From Parachlamydiales bacterium (lineage in GTDB: Bacteria; Chlamydiota; Chlamydiia; Chlamydiales; Simkaniaceae), in assembly GCA_030641465.1 (NCBI GenBank), contig DAOWHK010000106.1, forward strand, positions 1 to 7,118: 7,118 nucleotides of DNA, read 5' to 3'. Shown piece by piece: positions 1-4,835 of this stretch. Position numbers and translations under genes: made by a program. The notes under the pieces are model-generated. The model saw only the letters and a program-made list of their open reading frames with translations, did not search any database and had not been told where the DNA came from. Positions within the stretch are counted from its first letter, which is position 1; each line of letters starts with the position of its first letter.

Positions 1-120
1 CGCCAGGAGATGACGATTGGGGACAAAATCATTTATTTGATGATCTCGAGAAATTTCATGATGCAATGCTTCCACACACTCAAAAAACTTGCAATCTTCT
101 TTAACAAGACTCTGCTTCAT
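1..120 (-). CDS. Hypothetical protein, 5' end only (runs off the left edge)
   Basis: Minus-strand reading frame that starts with ATG at 120-118 and stays open for 40 codons to the window edge, so its C-terminus is missing. The product begins MKQSLVKEDCKFFECVEALH and is hydrophilic, rich in K, E, D and H, with no signal peptide or membrane segment in the visible part. An AGGGA sequence lies 7 bases upstream of the ATG and can act as a ribosome binding site. An in-frame TGA a few codons upstream limits the start choice to this ATG or a nearby TTG. I do not recognise the family. The gene lies downstream of, and on the same strand as, the DUF4116 gene with a 223-bp gap, so it probably has its own promoter (TACAAT-like -10 at 176-171). 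The balanced amino-acid composition favours a real gene, but 40 codons cannot prove it. Confidence 0.45.
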   Translation of the reverse strand, partial: MKQSLVKEDCKFFECVEALHHEISRDHQINDFVPNRHLLA

Positions 121-170
121 TTTCAAATCCCTAGACGCCAAAGCTCAAACAGCGGGCTTGTGAAGTTTTT

Positions 171-176
171 ATTGTA
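171..176 (-). promoter_or_regulatory. Possible -10 box for the gene at the left edge
   Basis: Read on the minus strand the sequence is TACAAT, matching 5 of 6 bases of the TATAAT consensus, about 50 bases before the ATG at 120. I see no good -35 box at 16-18 bases upstream, only a T-rich stretch. The rest of 121-343 shows no other gene and no convincing terminator for the DUF4116 gene that ends at 344. Confidence 0.25.
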
Positions 177-343
177 TATGATTCCAAATAGAAAAAATTC
201 GGTTACAAAAGTAAGCGGAATTCTTGAAAACAATTTTGACCGCTTTGGTAGGTTCTTTCTATTTTTTAACTATCATGTTCGCAATATCTGATAATAGCGC
301 TTAGAGCTCCGACAAACAATTTCTTATCTGCCTTCCTGGAAAT

Positions 344-1513
344 TCATCCTCCTAGCGGAGGTTGTTGAAGCAGTCGCGGACTAGCATACTGAAGAGAGGA
401 GCTATTTTGTTGAGTAGCAGCTATTACTATATCATCATCATCCTGAAGTCTTCTACTTGCATGGTAAAGAGCCAAGCCATTTTGCTGACAAGCCGCTAGC
501 ATGATAGCACGGTCATCGCAAAGACGCGCACTTGCATGCCAAAGAATCCTATAGTCTTGCTGACAAGCCGCTAGCACGAAAGTATGGTCATCGAGAAGAC
601 GCCTACTTGCACGGCCAATAGAAAAGACATTTATTTGACAAGCCGCTAGCATGAAAGTATGGTCATCGCGAAGACGCGCACTTGCACAGTTTATAGCCAT
701 ATTAAGATACGAGATATTTAGTACTCGGACAGCTACTAGCATGAAAGTATGGTCATCGCGAAGACGCTCACTAGCAAACTGAAGACTCCGCTGATTATGC
801 TGAACAGCCGTTAGCACCATGTTATTATGATCTTGAAGACGCTCACTTGCAAAGTAAAGAGCCGAGCCAGCACGCCGATAAATCGCAAACGCATACAGAT
901 CATTACACTCATTTACATTCCTAGGAGCCCAGCCGTCATGCTCAACAGCCACAAACACTAAGTTCTCGTTGTCCTGAAGCCGTGGGCTTGCATAGCGAAG
1001 AGAAAAGCCAGCTCGCTGACAAGATGCTAGCATGAAAGTAAGGTTGTCCCGAAGACGCGTACTAGCGAACTGAAGACTCTCGGGATCTTGCCGAACAGCC
1101 GCTAACGCTATGTTATAGTTATCCCGAAGACGTAGGCTTGCAGAACGAAGAGCAAAGCCATCTTGCCGAACAGCCGCTAACACTATGCTATAGTTATTCT
1201 GATAAAACGCACCTGCATCGCGAAGAGCCCAGCTATCATGTTCAACAGCTGATAGCATTCTGTTATGCTCACTGTCAGCATAGTCAGAAAAAACAACTAA
1301 AATAATTCCAAAAGGTATCGCTAATATTATACACCTAAAAAAATCTTTTTGACTTAGGTGAGTATAATAATGATTGTTATTAATAGTGTCTTGTTCGAGA
1401 CATGGAAGAACAACAGCTTTTAGAAATAAATCAACCAGATTTGTAACAGTACTCACACAAGGTACATAGTCACAAATGATATCGATCTCTGATAAATAAG
1501 GTCCTATCTCCAT
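344..1513 (-). CDS. DUF4116-type tandem-repeat protein with hydrophobic N-terminus, candidate effector
   Basis: 389-residue protein of unknown biochemical role. Residues 83-382 are about twelve tandem units of roughly 25 residues with the pattern LAAxxQxxxxLxxASxRLxD. This is the DUF4116 type of repeat (that domain spans about two such units), a family known mainly from Chlamydia-like bacteria and Legionella. Unit 5 (182-202) is degenerate and unit 8 (254-283) carries a 5-residue insertion. The N-terminus has two hydrophobic stretches, about 17-39 and 58-77, separated by a polar loop with HYYTHLSQK. I recall similar N-termini in Chlamydia-like hypothetical proteins, and the bilobed layout resembles inclusion-membrane proteins, but this is not proof. 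The start is well supported: AAGGAG at 1530-1525, 11 bases before the ATG. The gene is divergent from the resolvase. The repeat part has a higher GC content than the tra genes. Role in host interaction is inferred from family and context only. Confidence 0.85.
   Translation of the reverse strand: MEIGPYLSEIDIICDYVPCVSTVTNLVDLFLKAVVLPCLEQDTINNNHYYTHLSQKDFFRCIILAIPFGIILVVFSDYADSEHNRMLSAVEHDSWALRDAGAFYQNNYSIVLAAVRQDGFALRSASLRLRDNYNIALAAVRQDPESLQFASTRLRDNLTFMLASCQRAGFSLRYASPRLQDNENLVFVAVEHDGWAPRNVNECNDLYAFAIYRRAGSALYFASERLQDHNNMVLTAVQHNQRSLQFASERLRDDHTFMLVAVRVLNISYLNMAINCASARLRDDHTFMLAACQINVFSIGRASRRLLDDHTFVLAACQQDYRILWHASARLCDDRAIMLAACQQNGLALYHASRRLQDDDDIVIAATQQNSSSLQYASPRLLQQPPLGG
368..1267 (-). 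repeat. 75-bp coding tandem repeats inside the DUF4116 gene
   Basis: About twelve units of 25 codons. Most have diverged in DNA sequence, but the C-terminal half keeps long near-identical blocks. The 32 bases at 646-677 are identical to 736-767, and a closely similar block lies at 571-602. The first two copies are 75 bp apart. The 646 and 736 copies are 90 bp apart because unit 8 carries 15 extra bases. Both spacings keep the reading frame. Confidence 0.85.
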
Positions 1514-1590
1514 GAAAATTCGTTCTCCTTAATAAACAAAAATTGCTGAGAATATAGTAGAAATTTTAAAATACTCATACATAAACAAGC

Positions 1591-1635
1591 AAGTAGATAA
1601 CCTGCCCCCGTGCTATCTATTTTTCTCTTTAGCAC
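1591..1635. repeat. Two overlapping, mutually exclusive hairpins
   Basis: Hairpin A pairs AAGTAGATA (1591-1599) with TATCTATTT (1614-1622), nine pairs with one G-T, a C-rich loop, and a T-rich tail TTCTCTTT after it on the plus strand. Hairpin B pairs GTGCTA (1610-1615) with TAGCAC (1630-1635) around a 14-base loop. They share 1614-1615, so only one can form at a time. A could be a plus-strand terminator, but no plus-strand gene lies upstream in the window. Function unknown. Confidence 0.4.
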
Positions 1636-1681
1636 TATTTCACTTAGCAAAAATCCATTTCCAAAATCGAAAGTGATTGAG

Positions 1682-1801
1682 TGTCTAGTTAGAGTGTACC
1701 CTAACTAGATGTCAGGCTGATTACCTCTTCTGTGTCAGATTAGAGTTGGTTTTGAATTTTATTGACACATTTGAAAAAGGGTTATAGATTTTAACCTGAC
1801 A
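1682..1801. other. Putative res recombination site (three resolvase-binding subsites)
   Basis: Three inverted pairs of TGTC-type half-sites lie just upstream of the resolvase. Subsite I, 1682-1711 (30 bp), has TGTCTAGTTA facing CATCTAGTTA, with a perfect 9-bp core dyad at 1684-1692/1701-1709. Subsite II, 1733-1767 (35 bp), has TGTCAGATTA facing TGTCAATAAA. Subsite III, about 1775-1801 (27 bp), has a weak left arm ending GGTTA and a right arm TGTCAGGTTA. The gaps are 21 and 7 bp. The gamma-delta res site has subsites of 28, 34 and 25 bp with gaps of 22 and 5, in the same order relative to the resolvase gene. Crossover would be expected at the centre of subsite I, near 1696-1697. An extra TGTCAGG at 1710-1716 does not fit the scheme. 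Confidence 0.7.
1762..1790 (+). promoter_or_regulatory. Resolvase promoter, embedded in the res-like site
   Basis: TTGACA at 1762-1767 is a perfect -35 box. It is followed after 17 bases by TAGATT at 1785-1790, 4 of 6 matches to the -10 consensus. The -35 box overlaps the right arm of res subsite II and the -10 box lies in subsite III. Bound resolvase should therefore block its own transcription, as in Tn3-family tnpR. The autorepression is inferred from the overlap. Confidence 0.65.
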
Positions 1802-1824
1802 GTTACAAATTATTTAGAGGTGAA

Positions 1825-2403
1825 ATGGGAAAAGGTAAGAAAATTGGATATGTGCGTGTTAGTACTTTTGATCAAAATCCTGAAAGGCAACTAGAAAATC
1901 TCGAACTAGATAAAATTTATACGGATCATGCTTCGGGAAAGGATTTAAATAGACCGAAGTTAGCAGAACTGATCGATTATGTAAGAGATGGAGATATTGT
2001 GGTTGTTCACAGTATGGATCGTTTAGCAAGGAATTTAGATGATCTTAGAAGATTGGTGGACGAGTTTACTAAAAAGTTGGTAAAGGTTCAGTTCATTAAA
2101 GAGAATTTAATCTTTAGTGGGGATGATTCTGCAATGTCGACTTTGCTACTTTCAATCATGGGAGCTTTTGCAGAGTTTGAAAGGAAGTTGATTCGGGAAA
2201 GGCAAATGGAGGGCATTGCCTTAGCGAAGAAAAGGGGAGTATATAAAGGAAGAAAAAAATGCTTAAACACTGAGGAAGTTAAAACATTATTGTCGAAAGT
2301 TACTGCCGGTGAGAAAAAAAGTAATATTGCAAGAGACTTTGGAATTAGTAGGGAGACTCTTTATCAATATATTAGACAAAATGCTGTAGTAGGAATCAAG
2401 TAA
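1825..2403 (+). CDS. Serine site-specific recombinase, resolvase/invertase family
   Basis: 192 residues, the normal length for a small serine recombinase (resolvases are about 185-200). The N-terminal catalytic domain has GYVRVSTFDQ with nucleophile Ser13 and Arg11, then HSMDRLARNL with Asp65, Arg66 and Arg69. The long E helix follows, with AFAEFERKLIRER at about 114-126, and then a GRKK linker at 142-145. A helix-turn-helix lies at about 162-184 (KSNIARDFGISRETLYQYI). All catalytic residues I can place are present, so the enzyme looks active. The AGAGGTG ribosome binding site at 1816-1822 supports the ATG at 1825. The enzyme would cut and rejoin DNA at the adjacent res-like site to resolve plasmid multimers or transposition cointegrates. 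An invertase role is less likely because I see no enhancer and the upstream site has a three-subsite res layout. No transposase lies in the window. Confidence 0.93.
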   Translation: MGKGKKIGYVRVSTFDQNPERQLENLELDKIYTDHASGKDLNRPKLAELIDYVRDGDIVVVHSMDRLARNLDDLRRLVDEFTKKLVKVQFIKENLIFSGDDSAMSTLLLSIMGAFAEFERKLIRERQMEGIALAKKRGVYKGRKKCLNTEEVKTLLSKVTAGEKKSNIARDFGISRETLYQYIRQNAVVGIK

Positions 2404-2521
2404 GCGCTCTTTGTTGGATCAAGCGTATAAGGGACTCCAAAGATATTATTGCAGGACTTTAAATGCTTAATGGCCTAGGATTTTCTGACAAAACAACAAC
2501 TTCAACAAACTAGGTGATATA

Positions 2522-3553
2522 ATGATGGTAATTTCTTCAGATCAATTTTTAAATGTACCTCCTGAATTACATCAACGAATATTAACATTTGTAGGTAGGC
2601 CGCAGTTAACTGCTGTGATAAGCAAACTTTGGAAGGAACAAACAGATGAAGTAGTAGTAAGTGAATTGCGGCAAATTTTTCAGTATGCAGATCCAGGAAG
2701 TCCCTTTACTCCTGATGTATGTTTACCGCTTATTAAAGAAATTTATAGGCAGATATTACAGTCAATCCCCAAAAATACAGCACATCACTTTCCGCTCGTC
2801 TCATTGGAAAGATTTGTAGAGGTAGAAAAATTCTCCTCTATTTTAGCTTTCTGGAGTCGTCTACCGGGCGGTAAAGATCATGTAAATCAGCAGAATTTTG
2901 AGGCATTACCTTTAGCCGAAATTAGATCGCAACTTAGCGCTTGGATTGATGCAGACCCGAATGTAAAAAACATAGAAGAACTAAAGTTACAAGAGGCAAA
3001 TCTTTGGTATTTGCCCTCTGAAATCAAACAGCTAACGAAGTTAAAAGAGTTAGATCTATCTGAGAATCAGCTAAGAGTCCTGCCTCCCGAAATCGGACAG
3101 CTAATGAATTTAACGACTTTAGAGCTCAATATGAATCCGCTAACAGCCCTTCCCCCCGAAATCGGACAGCTAACGAAATTAAAACAGTTAAGGATCTGTG
3201 GAAATTTGTTAACAGAACTTCCTCCACAAATTGGTCAGCTAACGAAATTAAAAGAGTTAGATCTCTCTGACCATGAGCTAACAACTTTGCCCGAAACTTT
3301 AGCGGACAAATTCTATATACCAATACGCCTCTGCGGTTATACTTTTGAGAGGATTAGAGCTGACAAAGCTTACCGGTTTTTTAATCTAAGTCCCGAGCAG
3401 AAAAACACTGTTTATAAATGCATTTATAATTTAGCGATAGCATTGGGGGAAAAGACCGAGCTCTCGGATCAAGAGTACGGCAAGCGCCATGTTTTTGCGT
3501 CAGAGGAAAGATTCGAGCTGGCAATGAATGAGGTGTTGAAAACTCATCCATAA
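2522..3553 (+). CDS. F-box-like and leucine-rich-repeat protein, candidate effector
   Basis: 343 residues. The N-terminus, about 8-45, fits an F-box (LNVPPELHQRILTFVG, then Trp37); in eukaryotes this motif binds Skp1 and brings substrates to SCF ubiquitin ligases. Residues 46-150 are helical and unassigned. Five LRR units of 23 residues cover 151-264 with the pattern LKELDLSxNxLxxLPPEIGQLTK, the plant-like/Ras-suppressor type of LRR. The C-terminal part, 265-343, ends in a segment (YKCIYNLA, GKRHVFASEERFELAMNEVL) that I recall from other LRR proteins of Chlamydia-like bacteria; I could not check this. F-box and LRR families are greatly expanded in amoeba-associated Chlamydiae. There is no signal peptide, so export would need type III or IV secretion. 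Two ATGs are adjacent: AGGTGA at 2512-2517 is spaced better for the second (2525). The gene follows the resolvase on the same strand after 118 bp and converges on dsbB. Confidence 0.85.
   Translation: MMVISSDQFLNVPPELHQRILTFVGRPQLTAVISKLWKEQTDEVVVSELRQIFQYADPGSPFTPDVCLPLIKEIYRQILQSIPKNTAHHFPLVSLERFVEVEKFSSILAFWSRLPGGKDHVNQQNFEALPLAEIRSQLSAWIDADPNVKNIEELKLQEANLWYLPSEIKQLTKLKELDLSENQLRVLPPEIGQLMNLTTLELNMNPLTALPPEIGQLTKLKQLRICGNLLTELPPQIGQLTKLKELDLSDHELTTLPETLADKFYIPIRLCGYTFERIRADKAYRFFNLSPEQKNTVYKCIYNLAIALGEKTELSDQEYGKRHVFASEERFELAMNEVLKTHP
2972..3313 (+). repeat. 69-bp coding LRR repeats
   Basis: Five in-frame units of 23 codons. DNA identity is high between some copies. The 35 bases at 3029-3063 and 3236-3270 differ at only two positions and are exactly three units (207 bp) apart. 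A 19-base block starting at 3086 recurs 69 bp later. This points to recent duplication or gene conversion within the LRR. Confidence 0.8.
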
Positions 3554-3627
3554 CGGATTGTTTTTCAAGCAGGTTCTTTATAGAGAATAATGAGAGTCTT
3601 CTACCAAAATATTGAACTGAACTAATG

Positions 3628-4125
3628 CTAGTAAGAACTGGATCTCATGCGGTTTTGTTTTGATGAAGTTTGAGCCAGTTTGTTCATGACCAAAATCATG
3701 CCCAGAGAAAGCGCTGCATTATAAGCAGAAATTGGAATCGAGAATAAATTCCATGATGACTTGCTGCAAGAGGGGAGTTTTTTCAAACGACTTGTTAACT
3801 TAGACAAGTTATCGATACTGATTTTTTCTCTACTGCAAAAGCTGGGAACAATACCTATTTGAATCATAAAATGATAAAGACTAAGCAAAAGTCCAATAAG
3901 CATGAAGACTTGTATCAAGCGCATCAATAGGATTTTTTTCTGAGAAAATATCCCTGCAATAGAACATATTAGTAATGCAAAATAGGGTAGTCGCTGGAGG
4001 CTACAAAGTTTGCAGGGGACTATTTTCCAAATGTACTCTGCACAATATGAAGCAGTCAATATTAGTGCTGCAACACAGGCTAACAGAATAAAAATGCGAT
4101 TGTAAAAGAGAACTTCGCTTCTCAT
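3628..4125 (-). CDS. dsbB: DsbB-type disulfide bond formation protein
   Basis: 165 residues, close to the 170-180 usual for DsbB, an inner-membrane protein that reoxidises periplasmic DsbA and passes the electrons to quinone. Four membrane segments are visible at about 9-29, 45-61, 67-90 and 132-150. The first periplasmic loop holds PCKLCSLQR with Cys38 and Cys41 and the conserved Arg45. The second loop holds Cys97 and Cys120, followed by the family-type pattern WNLFSIPISAYN. All four catalytic cysteines are therefore present. The ATG lies only 3 bp after the traD stop codon on the same strand and no strong ribosome binding site precedes it, so it is probably translated by coupling with traD. 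That position suggests a job in folding disulfide-containing secreted or cell-envelope parts of the conjugation apparatus rather than housekeeping; this is inference. No DsbA is in the window. Confidence 0.88.
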   Translation of the reverse strand: MRSEVLFYNRIFILLACVAALILTASYCAEYIWKIVPCKLCSLQRLPYFALLICSIAGIFSQKKILLMRLIQVFMLIGLLLSLYHFMIQIGIVPSFCSREKISIDNLSKLTSRLKKLPSCSKSSWNLFSIPISAYNAALSLGMILVMNKLAQTSSKQNRMRSSSY

Positions 4126-4128
4126 AGA

Positions 4129-4611
4129 TCAAACTAATTCCACTTCTTCAATTGTGAGTCCAAAGGACGATAAGTCGTTTACTTTAGATGCTAAGATTGA
4201 AACAAGCTCTTCCTTTTTTCCATTGCCATACCATTCCTGTCTAAAGCGATTCCACTTAAACTTTAACTTCTTTAATTCATTAGTGATGGATTCTGAAGGA
4301 GTGTTACCAAATGCAATGATTAAATCGCTTCCTTGATTTTTTCGATTGGTGTTTATTGCCTTCTCTCCACTTAACGCCCATGAGTTTAATGTAGATTTGT
4401 CCTGAGCTTTTTGTTTAATTTCAAGTAGAGCTCCCAATAATTCATTAGAGTCCAAAGTGTCAATACCAGCTTGAGCAAATATTTTACCAATTTCTATCGA
4501 TTTTTTAACTTTTAGTTTGCGTTCCTTTTCCTGAAGAAGCTTTTCCTTCAATTGGATCCGGGATTTTTCCTGTGCAATTTTGTGTTTCTGCTTTTCTATA
4601 ACGTCATTCAT
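4129..4611 (-). CDS. traD: TraD-type conjugal transfer protein (Ti/RAGE family)
   Basis: 160 residues. Residues 1-37 are a highly charged helix, probably coiled coil (AQEKSRIQLKEKLLQEKERK). Residues 38-65 (IEIGKIFAQAGIDTLDSNEL, then LGALL) match the core of the small TraD accessory proteins found next to TraA on Ti plasmids and in Rickettsiales elements. These work with the relaxase at oriT. This is not the F-plasmid TraD coupling ATPase: there is no Walker motif. Ti TraD is only about 70 residues. Here a C-terminal part, about 96-140, adds a small domain with FGNTPSESITNELKKLKFKW and Trp127 in a WxxxxxxWYGxG arrangement, seen in other plasmid-borne proteins. The start is supported by AGGA at 4623-4620, 8 bases before the ATG. 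It is the first gene of a traD-dsbB unit and is divergent from traA, the usual Ti-type layout. Confidence 0.82.
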   Translation of the reverse strand: MNDVIEKQKHKIAQEKSRIQLKEKLLQEKERKLKVKKSIEIGKIFAQAGIDTLDSNELLGALLEIKQKAQDKSTLNSWALSGEKAINTNRKNQGSDLIIAFGNTPSESITNELKKLKFKWNRFRQEWYGNGKKEELVSILASKVNDLSSFGLTIEEVELV

Positions 4612-4622
4612 AAAATATATCC

Positions 4623-4636
4623 TGATTTACAAATCA
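4623..4636. repeat. Perfect 14-bp dyad upstream of traD
   Basis: TGATTTACAAATCA: six-base arms around AC. It begins at the ribosome binding site of traD, which ends at 4623, and would lie in the traD leader. It could be a protein-binding site or part of oriT. Confidence 0.5.
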
Positions 4637-4650
4637 TTTTACCTCTGAGA

Positions 4651-4668
4651 TCTCCTGTATACATGAGA
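4651..4668. promoter_or_regulatory. 18-bp near-perfect dyad, possible operator at the traD promoter
   Basis: TCTCCTGTATACATGAGA has one mismatched pair. On the minus strand its centre holds TATACA (4661-4656), a plausible -10 box, with TTGCTT (4685-4680) 18 bases upstream as a weak -35. Transcription would start near 4649, about 38 bases before the traD ATG. A repressor bound here would cover the -10 box. The overlapping GAGATCTC at 4647-4654 adds a second dyad. The promoter and operator roles are inferred. Confidence 0.4.
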
Positions 4669-4744
4669 CCAATAATACTAAGCAAGAAAAATACCGGAAG
4701 AGATGAAAAAGTAAGTAAGAAAGATAGAAATATATACGCAATAT

Positions 4745-4758
4745 GCAAACAAGTTTGC
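4745..4758. repeat. Perfect 14-bp dyad in the candidate oriT region
   Basis: GCAAACAAGTTTGC: six-base arms around AA, followed by an A/T-rich stretch that runs toward traA. A dyad beside the nick is typical of MOBQ origins of transfer, so this is the best single candidate for the relaxase recognition arm. Confidence 0.4.
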
Positions 4759-4812
4759 GATTGCTCGTTTTCCCTTGAAAAAACTAAGTAAAAGAGGTAC
4801 TCTCAAAGTAAA

Positions 4813-4825
4813 TCTGAAAATCAGA
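4813..4825. repeat. Short perfect dyad just before traA
   Basis: TCTGA, AAA, TCAGA: five-base arms around a three-base loop, ending 10 bases before the traA start codon. In the mRNA this could form a small hairpin beside the weak ribosome binding site (GTAGG, 4827-4831) and affect traA translation. Confidence 0.35.
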
Positions 4826-4835
4826 AGTAGGTATT

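Larger units (their letters stand above)
1514..1824. other. Divergent intergenic region, 311 bp
   Basis: This region separates the DUF4116 gene (leftward) from the resolvase (rightward). The left part, 1531-1680, is AT-rich, apart from a run of five C at 1605-1609 in the hairpin loop. It holds two overlapping potential hairpins and presumably the DUF4116 promoter, for which I find no clear -35/-10 pair. The right part, 1682-1801, is a res-like site with the resolvase promoter inside it. I see no small gene or RNA gene here. Confidence 0.7.
4612..4835. other. traD-traA divergent intergenic region, candidate oriT
   Basis: 224 bp, AT-rich and rich in perfect short dyads: 4623-4636, 4647-4654, 4651-4668, 4745-4758 and 4813-4825. 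In Ti-type plasmids oriT lies between the divergent traA and traC-traD units, so this is where the TraA nick site is expected. I do not see the GC-rich nick sequence of RSF1010 or Ti type. The nearest thing is CTAAGTAAAAG at 4783-4793, 24 bases after the 4745-4758 dyad, and that match is weak. The location is supported by synteny only. Confidence 0.45.

Noticed and set aside
10..291. Plus-strand open frame of 93 codons
   Set aside because: The AGGAG overlaps the start region with no usable spacing, the product is an F/N/K-rich mix with no family likeness, and the opposite strand has a better start and ribosome binding site.
348..361. CCTCC-TAGC-GGAGG hairpin as terminator of the DUF4116 gene
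   Set aside because: The stem is only 5 bp, lies inside the coding sequence and is not followed by a T run on the minus strand.
368..1267. Regular repeats as a CRISPR array
   Set aside because: The repeats are in-frame 25-codon units of one long gene with degenerate sequence and no unique spacers.
1825..2403. Resolvase as part of a full transposon
   Set aside because: No transposase, terminal inverted repeat or target duplication is visible; a stand-alone plasmid resolution system fits better.
2485..2490. CTGACA after the resolvase as another res half-site
   Set aside because: It is a single 6-base match without a partner arm and is expected by chance in a window of this length.
3554..3627. 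Bidirectional terminator between the LRR gene and dsbB
   Set aside because: Only a 4-5 bp stem (TTCTT/GAGAA) with no clear T run was found; convergent genes need one, but I cannot point to it.
4552..4791. Plus-strand frame of 79 codons over the traD start
   Set aside because: It lies opposite the traD N-terminus and the intergenic dyads, and its product has no recognisable pattern.
4775..4803. traA promoter TTGAAA-17-TACTCT
   Set aside because: The -35 is fair but the -10 matches only 3 of 6 bases, so it was not listed as a feature.
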